A stretch of DNA of 64,000 bases from Agrobacterium sp. a22-2 (lineage in GTDB: Bacteria > Pseudomonadota > Alphaproteobacteria > Rhizobiales > Rhizobiaceae), in NCBI RefSeq assembly GCF_012276985.1, contig NZ_JAAXMM010000016.1, forward strand, positions 62,001 to 126,000. The letters are read 5' to 3'. The notes under the pieces were generated by a model. The model ran no database searches, was not told the origin of the DNA, and was given only the letters and a program-made list of their open reading frames with translations. Made by a program: the position numbers and the translations under genes. Below are positions 18,272 through 27,059 of the stretch, one piece after another; the stretch's first letter is position 1, and every line of letters starts with the position of its first letter.

Positions 18272-18653
18272 GGTTACGGCTGGCCGGTACCAAGGCAAAG
18301 CGCGGATTGGTCCCTTCGTGCCGGCTGCCCATCCACCACCTGATCGGCAAGAGCGCAGCCCCAGATGTTCTGATGCTAGCCATGTCCAAGAGGCAGCGGG
18401 CGCTGATGCTAGGCACCAAATTCCCGGCAGTGATCGCCACGCTTCCGAACTCCTCACGGGTAGAGGCCGACCATGGCCCAAGCCCTCAGAAAATGGGCGG
18501 ATGCCGAAATCAGGAACGCGCCATGACCGTCATCCGACCAAGAGCCGCCCGCTCAAAATCGGTCCTTACCCTGCTTCTCGATCGAGAGAACGCCAAGCGC
18601 GGTACCGAGGCGTGCGGACATCGCTGATTAATTTTGAAAGAAGTATTTCGGAA

Positions 18654-19796
18654 ATGATGCAAACTGTACGTCTATTGGAGCCGCCGGACCATCGAGCATG
18701 TGATGCTCCATGCATCCCCCCTGAGCTTTCCGTCATCGTACCAACATTCAACGAAGCACCCAATGTAGAATTGGTTGTCGGAGAACTCGCCAGATCATTA
18801 CACGAAGTCGATTGGGAGGTCATATTTGTGGATGACGATAGTCCCGATGGTACCGCTGATGCGGTGCGGGACATCGCCCAACACGACGGGCGCGTGCGCT
18901 GCCTTCGCCGGATCGGGAGGCGCGGTCTTGCTGGTGCCTCGATTGAGGGCATGCTAGCGTCTTCGGCCTCGGTTGTGGCTATCATGGATGGCGATATGCA
19001 GCATGACGCCTCGCTGCTGCCGGAGATGCTTCGCCGTATCCGGGAAGGCGATGATCTCGTGATAGCGAGCCGGTACCTGAAGGCCGGCGGGGCCGCTGAC
19101 GGGTTCTCGCGCACACGTTTGGGCGGGAGCCGCATAGCGACACGTCTCGCCCAAAGGCTCCTCCACATCGAAGTCACCGACCCCATGAGCGGCTTTTTTG
19201 CCATACGTCGTGCAGCGTTTGAAGATCTTGCGCCACGTCTTTCAAGCCAAGGCTTCAAGATCCTGATGGACATTCTTGCATCGACGCCAAAGCCACTGCG
19301 GACAAGCGAAATACCGTTGCTTTTCCGCGCGCGGCAGCACGGGGTCTCGAAGCTCGACAATCTGGTGACTGCGGAATATCTCAGCTTGCTGCTGGCCAAA
19401 TCTACGGGAGACTTGCTCTCGCTCCGCTTCGTGATGTTTGCACTTATTGGTGGATCAGGTGTTGTCGTTCATCTGGTAGCGCTGAAGACAGCGCTCATGT
19501 TTGGCTGGACGTTTTCGCTAGCACAGATGACGGCTGCATATGTGGCGATGACCGGCAACTTCTTCCTCAACAATATACTGACTTATCGCGACCGCAGGCT
19601 CAAGGGCTGGCGGCTCGTATCCGGCCTGGCGTCGTTTTGGCTCGTGTGCAGCATTGGTGTCATCGCCAACGTGGGTGCCGGGCAACTCATCCACGACCAG
19701 GCTTCCACGTGGTGGCTGGCGGGGCTCGCAGGTGCGGGTTTGGGAGCCGTGTTCAATTACGTTGCGACCTCAATGTTCACATGGCGTGCGCGTTAG
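18654..19796 (+). CDS. GT2 glycosyltransferase with C-terminal GtrA domain
   Basis: 380-residue polyprenol-phosphate glycosyltransferase. Residues about 24-240 form a DPM1/GtrB-like GT2 domain: LSVIVPTFNEAPNVELVV, WEVIFVDDDSPDGTADAV and VVAIMDGDMQHDASLLPEM with the metal-binding DxD. Residues about 260-380 form a four-helix GtrA domain (LRFVMFALIGGSGVVVHL; FLNNILTYRDRRLKGW). It likely charges undecaprenyl phosphate with a sugar and moves it across the membrane, the donor needed by the GT39 enzymes downstream. The start is one of two adjacent ATGs (18654/18657). The 18272-18653 gap before it shows no convincing gene. Confidence 0.88.
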   Translation: MMQTVRLLEPPDHRACDAPCIPPELSVIVPTFNEAPNVELVVGELARSLHEVDWEVIFVDDDSPDGTADAVRDIAQHDGRVRCLRRIGRRGLAGASIEGMLASSASVVAIMDGDMQHDASLLPEMLRRIREGDDLVIASRYLKAGGAADGFSRTRLGGSRIATRLAQRLLHIEVTDPMSGFFAIRRAAFEDLAPRLSSQGFKILMDILASTPKPLRTSEIPLLFRARQHGVSKLDNLVTAEYLSLLLAKSTGDLLSLRFVMFALIGGSGVVVHLVALKTALMFGWTFSLAQMTAAYVAMTGNFFLNNILTYRDRRLKGWRLVSGLASFWLVCSIGVIANVGAGQLIHDQASTWWLAGLAGAGLGAVFNYVATSMFTWRAR

Positions 19797-19929
19797 CGGC
19801 CGCATGGGAGCGCTCCGTGTCACACCAGCCCACCCTAAGAACGACCCGACTTTTCTTTTGCTTCGTCAATCACGCTGCTGATTTCAGACCGCGCAGTCGA
19901 CCAAGACCGGCGCGTCCACCAGCACCCAC

Positions 19930-21543
19930 TTGCCACACGAGAAACAATTGTTCGCCTTTAAGTCACAAGTTTCAGATCACAGCACGAAGACGTTCCGCGC
20001 TGCCGCATTGGTCATAATAGCCGGAACGCTTTTTCGGATTTTACTGGCGTCGGTCATCGATCCCGGAGTCGACGAGGCGTATGCGATTGCGGTTGGCACG
20101 CAATGGCAGCTCTCCTGGTTCGACCATCCGCCAATGGCTTTCTGGTGGGTAAAGGCGATGCGGGAAATCGCCAGGCCGTTCTTCGGCCAAGACGTGCCGG
20201 TGCTGGTGCTGCGGCTCCCTTTTGTGATCGCATTTACGATGACCAGTGTGGTGATGTTCAGTCTCACCAGTCGCCTGTGGGGACCAAGAGCCGGACTGTG
20301 GATGGTCCTAGCACTGACGCTGGCACCATTCTTCTCGGTCTCCGCGGGATCCTGGGTGGTGCCGGACGGCCCACTGCTTCTGTTCCTTTCTCTGACGGCT
20401 TGGCTGATGGAGCGGATCCTGTTTTCCCGAGATGCGCCGGAGAGAGAACGCTGCCTTTGGCTTGCTGCGGGACTGACGCTCGGGCTCGCCGGTCTTTCCA
20501 AATATCACGCCGCGATTTTTGCCATGGGCGCGGCGCTGTTCATCATCGGGACACCACACCGCCGTCACCTTACGAGGCCAGCACCGTGGCTCGCGGTTCT
20601 GATCGCTGGAATGGTGGCATCGCCGGTGTTTATCTGGAACGTACAGCATGATTGGGTTGCATTTGTTTTCCAGTCATCGCGCGGCGTCGGTTCGGACGGT
20701 CCGGACTGGTCCGGGTTCGCTCGCTCCGTCTTCGGGCAAGCGGCCTATCTTGGGCCATGGACGCTGGTCGGTGCGCTTGCGGCAAGCAGCTTGGTGCTTC
20801 GCGCAAGCGCTATCCGTTGTGGACCGGCCGGGTTCCTGGCAGCGCTCGGCCTGCCGACCATTCTCTTGTTCACTGCAGTTCCGCTCTGGGGCGGTGATGC
20901 GCTGCCGCATTGGCAGATGCCGGGATGGCTCTTCTTGCTTCCGATACTCGGCCACTCCATTGCCACTCTCGAGGCTTGGCGTCACAGTGCCGCTCGCGCT
21001 GCCAGAAGTTTTGCGTTCGCAGCGGGAGCAGTCCTTGCGGTGGGAATCCTGGCCGTATTAGTGATCCGATATACGCCTCCGTCTCAAGCCGAAACCGCCC
21101 GACTGGGTCTAAACGCATTCTTGGAGGAATCGGTGACTTGGCGAGGCCTCGCCGACAACCTGATCGAGCGCGGTCTGCTCCCCAGCTCGACAACTGTTAC
21201 AACTCCACCTGAGCGCCCGTTGGTGGTTGCCTTCAATTGGGTGGACGCTTCGCGTCTCGCCGAGGCGCTTGGGGCGCGCGCAAGCGTACGCGTGTTTGGC
21301 GGAGACCCCCGCGGTTTCGCGTTTCTGGCGGACCACGCAGCCTGGACTGGCCGTGATGTTTTGATCATCGGCCGCCCCGATGTCTTTGATCGCGGCCTCC
21401 GGACAGTCCGTCCACTTTTCACTCGGATCGATCGCCAAGCTCCCGTTGCGGTCGAGATTGGGGGTGAAACCTTATTCGACGCACAAGTCGCGATTGGTCG
21501 AAACCTCATATCTTTCTATCCGCTGCCTTACCCCCGACGTTAG
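19930..21543 (+). CDS. GT39-family membrane glycosyltransferase (ArnT-like) 1
   Basis: 537-residue polytopic glycosyltransferase of the PMT/ArnT class. The first periplasmic loop has the catalytic acidic motif VDEAYAIAVGTQWQLSWFDHPPMAFWW (Asp-Glu, then DHPP) near residues 40-65. A second loop has VVPDGPLLLFLSLTAW, and a membrane core of about ten helices follows. It uses a polyprenyl-phosphate sugar to glycosylate a lipid or envelope acceptor on the outer face. The start is a TTG at 19930; no ATG occurs before the first helix. It lies 133 bp after the GT2-GtrA gene. Confidence 0.88.
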   Translation: MPHEKQLFAFKSQVSDHSTKTFRAAALVIIAGTLFRILLASVIDPGVDEAYAIAVGTQWQLSWFDHPPMAFWWVKAMREIARPFFGQDVPVLVLRLPFVIAFTMTSVVMFSLTSRLWGPRAGLWMVLALTLAPFFSVSAGSWVVPDGPLLLFLSLTAWLMERILFSRDAPERERCLWLAAGLTLGLAGLSKYHAAIFAMGAALFIIGTPHRRHLTRPAPWLAVLIAGMVASPVFIWNVQHDWVAFVFQSSRGVGSDGPDWSGFARSVFGQAAYLGPWTLVGALAASSLVLRASAIRCGPAGFLAALGLPTILLFTAVPLWGGDALPHWQMPGWLFLLPILGHSIATLEAWRHSAARAARSFAFAAGAVLAVGILAVLVIRYTPPSQAETARLGLNAFLEESVTWRGLADNLIERGLLPSSTTVTTPPERPLVVAFNWVDASRLAEALGARASVRVFGGDPRGFAFLADHAAWTGRDVLIIGRPDVFDRGLRTVRPLFTRIDRQAPVAVEIGGETLFDAQVAIGRNLISFYPLPYPRR

Positions 21544-21708
21544 AGGCGAAGATCGGGAAGCGCGCTTGCCCATCCAAACTCCCGATGAGTGGACGTGAAC
21601 CGTCTACGGATGTGAGGGAAGGGCGGAGTGCTTGCGGGCAGCAGACACTCGATATTCCATCGTCGTTCGCCTTGGCAACCGGTGCTCCTCAAGAAAGTTT
21701 GCTCCACG

Positions 21709-23145
21709 ATGCGGCGTTCCGTATTCTTCGTTTCTGTTGCCTTTCTGGCTGTTCACCTGGGCATAGCCGCCTCGGTACCCCTCTTCGATGATGAAGCCTA
21801 CTATGCGCTGTGGGCGCGAGATCTGGCGCTTGGCTATTATGATCATCCGCCAATGATCGCCTACATGATCCGCTCGGGTACCAATCTCTTCGGTGAAACC
21901 GCCTTCGGTATCCGACTGGTTCCGGTGATCTGTTTCGGCGCAGCGGGATACCTCGTGGGCGACATCGCGCGAATGTTAGGCGGCAGATCGGTGCTGCCGG
22001 TGCTGGCCACAACGCTCTACAACCTCAACCTGATAGTCTTTGCAATAGGCAGCTTCGCCACCCCAGACACGCCCTCTACCTTGTTCTGGGTAGCCGCACT
22101 TTGGGCGGCCTGCCGAGCGGTCAACCTGTCTGCAGACAGTCGATATGCAATGCTATTGTGGGTCGGCACGGGTCTTCTTGTTGGCTTCGGTGGCCTGTCG
22201 AAGTTTACAAATGCTTTCCTGGCGATCGGATTGCTCGCCTATCTGTTTGTTACCGCAAAGGGCCGTGCTTACCTGCTCACACGTCTGCCCTATGTGGCAA
22301 TGGCAGTGGCAGTTCTGCCACTTCTTCCCTATCTTCTTTGGAACCTGCAAAACGATTGGCTCGGCTTGCAACGCCAAGGCGCGCGCCTCATCGCCTCCAG
22401 CTTCTCGACCCGATATGTGGGGGAATATGCGGCGCTGCTTCTCCTGGCACCAAGCCCATTGGTCACCTGGTTCGCCTTCAGAGCTATAAAGACGCCCCCA
22501 AGGCACAGCGCGCTGCTGGTATGGAGCTCCGTTCCGCTCCTCCTCTATTTCTCGTATCACGCGATGCATGCGCAAGTTCAGGCCAATTGGGTCGTGCCGC
22601 TGCAGGCGCCGGTTGCCATAATAGCGGCCTTTGGACTCGCTCAGGTTCAGTCGCTGCGGCTTTGGATAGGGATCACGATTGCAACTGCATTCTTGATAAG
22701 TTTCGGTTCATTTGCTGTCGTTTTTAATCCGTTCACCCCAATCGGTACCGCGGACAATCCACCAAACCAGACCCGAGGATGGTCGGCGACCGAAGATGCC
22801 ATCACCAAGCGGTTGGAAGAGAGCGGCGCAACATGGATCGCCACCACGGACTATGCTCGCACCGGATCGCTCGCGCTTCGGTTTCCACAAATCCCAGTGT
22901 GGTCGGTCAGGGACCTGCAGCGCTATGGCTTTCGTGGGACGTTTCCAGCGGTATTGTGCACAGCCCCCGGCCTTCTCATCGAGCGAGCAAGACGATCGGA
23001 ACACGCCTCTGACCTAGCCGAAAGCCTCTTTGAAGCGGTCCATACCACCCATGCCGCCGTTCGAACTCAAGACGGTGTTATACTGATGACCTATCGTCTA
23101 ACCTCCGTATCTCAAGTCAAATCGCCCGATTGGTGCGGGAACTAA
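21709..23145 (+). CDS. GT39-family membrane glycosyltransferase (ArnT-like) 2
   Basis: 478-residue paralogue-like second GT39 enzyme. The acidic loop motif FDDEAYYALWARDLALGYYDHPPMIAY (DDE and DHPP) is at residues about 23-50, with ATPDTPSTLFWVAALWAA further on, then the multi-helix core. ATG 21709 (MRRSVFFVSVAF) places the first helix at the N-terminus; the 27 codons upstream add a non-hydrophobic lead and are unlikely. Two tandem GT39 genes behind one GT2-GtrA donor synthase suggest two acceptor sites or two sugars (inference). Confidence 0.88.
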   Translation: MRRSVFFVSVAFLAVHLGIAASVPLFDDEAYYALWARDLALGYYDHPPMIAYMIRSGTNLFGETAFGIRLVPVICFGAAGYLVGDIARMLGGRSVLPVLATTLYNLNLIVFAIGSFATPDTPSTLFWVAALWAACRAVNLSADSRYAMLLWVGTGLLVGFGGLSKFTNAFLAIGLLAYLFVTAKGRAYLLTRLPYVAMAVAVLPLLPYLLWNLQNDWLGLQRQGARLIASSFSTRYVGEYAALLLLAPSPLVTWFAFRAIKTPPRHSALLVWSSVPLLLYFSYHAMHAQVQANWVVPLQAPVAIIAAFGLAQVQSLRLWIGITIATAFLISFGSFAVVFNPFTPIGTADNPPNQTRGWSATEDAITKRLEESGATWIATTDYARTGSLALRFPQIPVWSVRDLQRYGFRGTFPAVLCTAPGLLIERARRSEHASDLAESLFEAVHTTHAAVRTQDGVILMTYRLTSVSQVKSPDWCGN

Positions 23146-23524
23146 CGCAATAGCGAGGGTGCATTCCCAGCCGGTTCAGCCCCTTCGCTACGCTTTGTGA
23201 ACGCGCTGAAATCCTTAAGTCGTCTGTTCTTTTGTTCGTCCTCTGGTGGGCTCTTGGATCGTGCTCCGATGCGCAGTGTCGTTAACGGGGGCATGGGGCT
23301 CGGCGCAACTCTCAAATCGAGGTCCGGAACTTGTCGTACAGATCGGTCGCGGGTTCGCAGGCAGGTGCGAGGCATTGAAGCGCACCAATCGTCTTGAGGG
23401 CCGGTTTGCTTCGTCGGCATTCATCGAGTGCACCGATGTGAAGCGGCTTTCCGGTACAGAGCCAAAAGCCTTCCGCGACGTACTGGTGGCATCAATCAGC
23501 TAGAGCACGGAAGAACAGGACGGC

Positions 23525-23556
23525 GAGACTGGCTCAGGAGGCCAGTCTCAATTTTT
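23525..23556 (+). terminator. Intrinsic terminator
   Basis: Perfect 9-bp stem GAGACTGGC / GCCAGTCTC with a 7-base loop, followed by AATTTTT. Oriented for plus-strand transcription, so it could end the envelope operon about 380 bp downstream of its last gene; no convincing gene was found in 23146-23524. It also sits just beyond the end of the livM fragment on the other strand. Confidence 0.7.
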
Positions 23557-23576
23557 CCGTTACGCCGAGCTTCAGC

Positions 23577-23805
23577 TTAGGGATGGCGGATGGTCGGAAA
23601 GAGGACCCAGCCGAGGCGGGTTTCGAGAAGGTGCCACAGGCCCTTCTTCGAAAACATCATGACGACGATGGCGACCGAGCCAAGGACGATCATATAACCC
23701 GCCCCGAAACCGGAGAGCATTTCTCGCAGGACGAAATAGATCAGCGTTCCGAGACCCTGTCGGAAAAGCGCTACACCGGCTTGTCTCAAGCCCCAAAGCG
23801 CAATT
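23577..23805 (-). pseudogene. 3' fragment of a branched-chain amino acid permease (LivM-like)
   Basis: The minus strand encodes about 70 residues ending GLGTLIYFVLREMLSGFGAG, YMIVLGSVAIVVMMFSKKGLW and LFPTIRHP-stop. This is the last helix pair and tail of LivM-type ABC permeases. The preceding codons lose similarity near 23805, so about 80% of the gene is gone. Its breakpoint abuts the intron/IS3 wreckage. It is the remnant of an unrelated importer operon. Confidence 0.65.
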
Positions 23806-23916
23806 CCGGTGGCGCAATCCGGAGGAAAACCCATACATCTTCCGGATTGAAGACCGCAGTACTGTCACGTCGCACTACCATGACGTTGCTATGGCCATGG
23901 GCCAAGCTTGAACGGA

Positions 23917-23985
23917 GAGCCGTATGCGCTGAAAGGTGCACGTACGGTTCGGGGAGGAGAAGCGCATCTGCGCTTCTTACTCCAC
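23917..23985 (+). mobile_element. 3' end of a group II intron (domains V and VI)
   Basis: Positions 23917-23950 form a textbook 34-nt domain V: lower stem GAGCCGTA/TACGGTTC with the catalytic AGC triad (23918-23920), a two-base bulge, upper stem TGCGCT/GGTGCA and a GAAA tetraloop (23931-23934). Domain VI follows: GGAG...GAGAAGCG pairs with CGCTTCTT...CTCC, leaving a bulged A at 23979 as branch point, 6 nt before the inferred 3' splice boundary at 23985. The downstream exon resumes an IS3 transposase frame. Domains I-IV and the reverse transcriptase are absent, so it cannot splice or move. Confidence 0.85.
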
Positions 23986-24509
23986 TCGCCACCTGGCAGG
24001 GTTTCGTCTACGTGGCCTTTGTCATCGACGCTTTCGCTCGTCGCATCGTCGGCTGGCGGGCGAGCCGGACAGCACATGCAAGCTTCGTCCTCGACGCACT
24101 GGAGCAGGCACTTCATGATCGGCGTCCCGCTCATGGAGGCGGCCTAGTGCATCACTCGGATCGCGGCGTTCAATACGTGTCCATTCGGTATTCCGAGCGA
24201 TTGGCAGAAGCTGGCATCGAGCCGTCTGTCGGAAGCGTCGGCGACAGTTACGACAACGCCCTCGCCGAAACGATCAACGGACTCTACAAAGCCGAAGTCA
24301 TTCATCGGCGTGGACCATGGCGCAGCTTCGAGGCCGTGGAGTTCGCCACCTTGGAATGGGTCGATTGGTTCAATCATCGACGGCTTCTGGAGCCTATCGG
24401 GAATATGCCGCCAGCCGAAGCCGAGGACCGGTATTACGCCATGCTGGACGAACCAGCCATGGCCGCATAACTTAAACGACACGGCCTCCGGCAAACCCGG
24501 TGCGGTTCA
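23986..24509 (+). mobile_element. IS3-family element, 3' part (orfB remnant plus right IR)
   Basis: From 23986 the frame reads ATWQGFVYVAFVIDAFARRI, then HHSDRGVQYVSIRYSERL and SYDNALAETINGLYKAEVI and stops at 24470: the second Asp and the Glu of the IS3-family DDE integrase core, about 160 residues. The N-terminal half and orfA are missing, replaced by the intron tail. The right terminal repeat is recognisable at about 24484-24509; read inward it begins TGAACCGCACCGGGTTTGCC, as in many IS3 members. Immediately after it, Tn3 transposase coding sequence resumes. Confidence 0.85.
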
Positions 24510-25067
24510 CTCTCATTCTCGACCATTGGGACGATCTGCTCCATCTCGCGGCGTCGATCACGACGCGGTCCGTGGTGCCGTCTACGATCCTGAAGAGGCT
24601 GTCTGCGTCTCCGAGGGAAAGCCATCTCGCGAGGGCGCTCCGCGAACTCGGTCGGATTGAGCGTTCGCTCTTCATGATCGAATGGTACTCAAGCCCGACA
24701 CTACGGCGGAGATGCCAAGCCGGTCTCAACAAAGGCGAGGCCGCCCATAAGCTTAAGCGCGCTGTCTTTTTCCACGAGCGAGGCGAGATCCGTGATCGGT
24801 CGTTCGAAAGCCAGGCGTTCCGCGCCTCAGGGCTCAATCTCGTGGTCAGTGCGAATCGTGCACTGGAACACGGTCTATCTTGATCGCGCGGTCACACAGC
24901 TGAAACGAGCTGGACGAGACATTCCTGATACTCTGTTGAAGCACATCTCGCCGCTGAGTTGGGAACATATCAACCTTACCGGCATCTACACCTGGGATGC
25001 GGAACATCAGATGCCCAACGGATTCCGAGCGCTCCGCCCTCCAGCTGGGCTGCGGCGGGTCGCATAA
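24510..25067 (+). pseudogene. Tn3-family transposase, C-terminal remnant
   Basis: Coding for the last quarter of a Tn3-type TnpA: LILDHWDDLLHLAASITTRS, ALRELGRIERSLFMIEWY, GLNKGEAAHKLKRAVFF and GEIRDRSFESQAFRASGLNL. Near 24854 one extra base shifts the frame; the expected continuation IVHWNTVYLDRAVTQLKR and LSWEHINLTGIYTWD is read in the next frame to the stop at 25067. The 5' three quarters were lost or displaced by the IS3 insertion at 24509/24510. Inactive. Confidence 0.88.
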
Positions 25068-25085
25068 GTTCTCATTTCGTTCACC

Positions 25086-25123
25086 CTTAGCGTACGATTT
25101 TGCACTGCTCTTGTTCCGACCCC
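25086..25123 (-). repeat. Tn3-type 38-bp terminal inverted repeat
   Basis: The complement begins GGGGTCGGAACAAGAGC and ends ATCGTACGCTAAG, exactly 38 bp. It has the GGGG outer end and the inner CG-x-TAAG box typical of Tn3-family repeats. It lies 18 bp after the tnpA stop, the usual spacing, and marks the right end of the former transposon. No second copy was found in the window. Confidence 0.85.
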
Positions 25124-25433
25124 TCATTGCGGCTCCTAACAACCGCATCATGGCACTTCACGCGCCGCGGGAGCAGGCCGTCCACCTCATCAAGCCCCAT
25201 GAAAGTGATTAGTTGATCGGTGTCGCGGATTTCATCGTGGCCAGCGGCAATGACCGCACTGCAGCCCGGACATGTGACTGCTCCGTCCGACGGAGATTTA
25301 CGCAGAAAACCCCTTGCTAACCGGGCCGTTCCATATCTGCGTTCGAGCCCAATCTGGTTCACATCTTGGAAGCCTGAATCTCAAGCCGACCTTCAGAACC
25401 TCTTATATCGTCTGCAATCTTCAATTCAAATTA

Positions 25434-25451
25434 TAGTTTGATGCAAAACTA
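25434..25451. promoter_or_regulatory. Candidate MarR operator before the aldehyde dehydrogenase
   Basis: TAGTTTGATGCAAAACTA is an 18-bp dyad (6-bp arms, 6-bp spacer) about 80 bp upstream of the aldehyde dehydrogenase start. The same 18-bp architecture TAGTT-N8-AACTA recurs at 29498-29515, in front of the ABC importer and the MarR gene of the same cluster. The interval 25127-25533 otherwise shows no convincing gene. Inferred regulator: the MarR protein at 28772-29305. Confidence 0.5.
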
Positions 25452-25532
25452 GATTGCGCGTCCGATCGTGTTCGGCTAGCTTATCCATAAGGAGCCCGGT
25501 GCAGGCAAATCGCAGGGAGGACGGAGTAACGT

Positions 25533-26978
25533 ATGGACATTCAACTTTTAATCGATAACGAAGACCAAGCTGCTGCTGACGGAACGACATTTGAACGTCG
25601 CGACCCGGTTACCGGAGAGGTGGCGAGCCGGTCAGCGGCGGGCGGGGTCGCAGACGCGAATGCCGCGGTGGATGCAGCTGCGGCGGCTTTTCCAGGATGG
25701 GCCGCGACCGGCCCAGGCCAGAGACGCGCCTTGTTGCTCAAGGCGGCGGATGTCATGGAGAGCAAGGCACCGGAATTTATCCGTCTGATGATGACGGAGA
25801 CCGGCTCCACCGCGCCCTGGGGCGGCTTCAATGCCATGTTTGCCGCCGGTATCCTGCGAGAAGCGGCATCTATGACGACGCAGATCGCCGGGGAGATCAT
25901 ACCGTCCGACAAACCAGGCAACATGTCGTTTGCCTTGCGCCAGCCGGCTGGTGTATGCGTCGGCATTGCCCCTTGGAACGCGCCTGTCATCCTCGGTACC
26001 CGCGCTATCGCCATGCCGCTGGCCTGCGGCAATACCGTCGTTTTGAAAGCGTCTGAGATGTGTCCGGGCGTTCATCGCCTCATCGGACACGTCATGCGGG
26101 AAGCCGGCCTACCGAAAGGCGTCGTCAGTATCTTGACTAACGCACCCGCCGACGCGCCGAAGGTCGTGCAGGCGCTGGTGGAACATCACGCTGTGAAGCG
26201 CATCAATTTCACGGGCTCCACCAGAGTGGGCAAGATCATTGCGGAAATGGCGGCGCGCCACCTGAAGCCGGTGCTGCTCGAACTCGGCGGCAAGGCGCCG
26301 CTCATCGTGCTGGACGACGCCGACCTCGATGCTGCGGTCAATGCCACCATTTTCGGGGCGTTCATGAACCAGGGACAGATCTGCATGTCGACGGAACGCA
26401 TCATCGTCGATGAAAAGGTGGCCGATGTGTTCGTGGAAAAACTGGCAGCAAGAGCACGCGCTCTGCCGGCCGGAGATCCACGAGGGCATGTGGTGCTCGG
26501 CTCGCTCGTCACGGTCGAGGCGGCCGAACGCGTCGAGAGCATGGTCAACGATGCGGTTTCCAAGGGCGGGCACCTGATCGCGGGCTTCGAACGTCACGGC
26601 GCGATCATGAGCGCCACGTTGATCGACGGCGTGACGCCGGAGATGCGCATTTATAGCGAGGAGTCGTTCGGGCCGGCGAAAAGTATCATCCGCGTGAAGG
26701 GGGACGACGAAGCGATCCGGGTGGCCAACGATACCGAATACGGGCTGTCGTCCTCCGTTTTCAGCCGCGATATCGGTCGCGCCATGGCCGTGGCACGCCG
26801 CGTCGAAGCCGGTATTTGTCATATCAACGGTCCGACCGTTCACGACGAGGCTCAGATGCCGTTCGGCGGCGTGAAAGGGTCTGGCTACGGGCGGTTCGGC
26901 GGCAAGGCGGCCATCGCGGAATTCACAGATTTGCGCTGGATCACGATCGAAGATCCGGACCAGCACTATCCATTTTAA
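25533..26978 (+). CDS. NAD(P)-dependent aldehyde dehydrogenase
   Basis: 481-residue ALDH-superfamily enzyme, normal length. Cofactor motif FTGSTRVGKIIAE near residue 225, catalytic Glu in LLELGGKAPLIV (about 249) and catalytic Cys in NQGQICMSTER (about 283); the C-terminal HINGPTVHDEAQMPFGGVKGSGYGRFGG is the usual closing block. The N-terminus LLIDNEDQAAADGTTFERRDPVTGE resembles salicylaldehyde/vanillin-type dehydrogenases, so an aromatic aldehyde is the most likely substrate (inference). A GGGAGG ribosome site lies about 11 bp upstream. First gene of the catabolic cluster, preceded by a dyad. Confidence 0.92.
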   Translation: MDIQLLIDNEDQAAADGTTFERRDPVTGEVASRSAAGGVADANAAVDAAAAAFPGWAATGPGQRRALLLKAADVMESKAPEFIRLMMTETGSTAPWGGFNAMFAAGILREAASMTTQIAGEIIPSDKPGNMSFALRQPAGVCVGIAPWNAPVILGTRAIAMPLACGNTVVLKASEMCPGVHRLIGHVMREAGLPKGVVSILTNAPADAPKVVQALVEHHAVKRINFTGSTRVGKIIAEMAARHLKPVLLELGGKAPLIVLDDADLDAAVNATIFGAFMNQGQICMSTERIIVDEKVADVFVEKLAARARALPAGDPRGHVVLGSLVTVEAAERVESMVNDAVSKGGHLIAGFERHGAIMSATLIDGVTPEMRIYSEESFGPAKSIIRVKGDDEAIRVANDTEYGLSSSVFSRDIGRAMAVARRVEAGICHINGPTVHDEAQMPFGGVKGSGYGRFGGKAAIAEFTDLRWITIEDPDQHYPF

Positions 26979-27059
26979 ATCGAAGGTCGCACGCGATCGT
27001 TTGGCAGGCCGGAAGACCCCTTCCGGCTGCGATGGCCGCTGGCAGTTTCAGGGTAAAGC

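Noticed and set aside
18272..18653. Open frames between the phosphatase and the GT2 gene
   Set aside because: Translations look random on both strands; no transposase or domain motif recognised.
23246..23503. 85-codon plus-strand frame ending shortly before a good terminator
   Set aside because: Tempting because of the terminator, but no ribosome site, no homology that I recognise and unremarkable codon pattern.
23203..25123. Search for a CRISPR array or integron among the repeats
   Set aside because: No regularly spaced direct repeats, attC-like sites or integrase were found; the repeats are explained by IS, Tn3 and intron ends.
25087..25362. 91-codon minus-strand frame with a CPGC motif running into the Tn3 terminal repeat
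   Set aside because: Its end overlaps the transposon repeat, so it cannot be an intact gene; possibly a gene truncated by the transposon, but the family is not recognisable.
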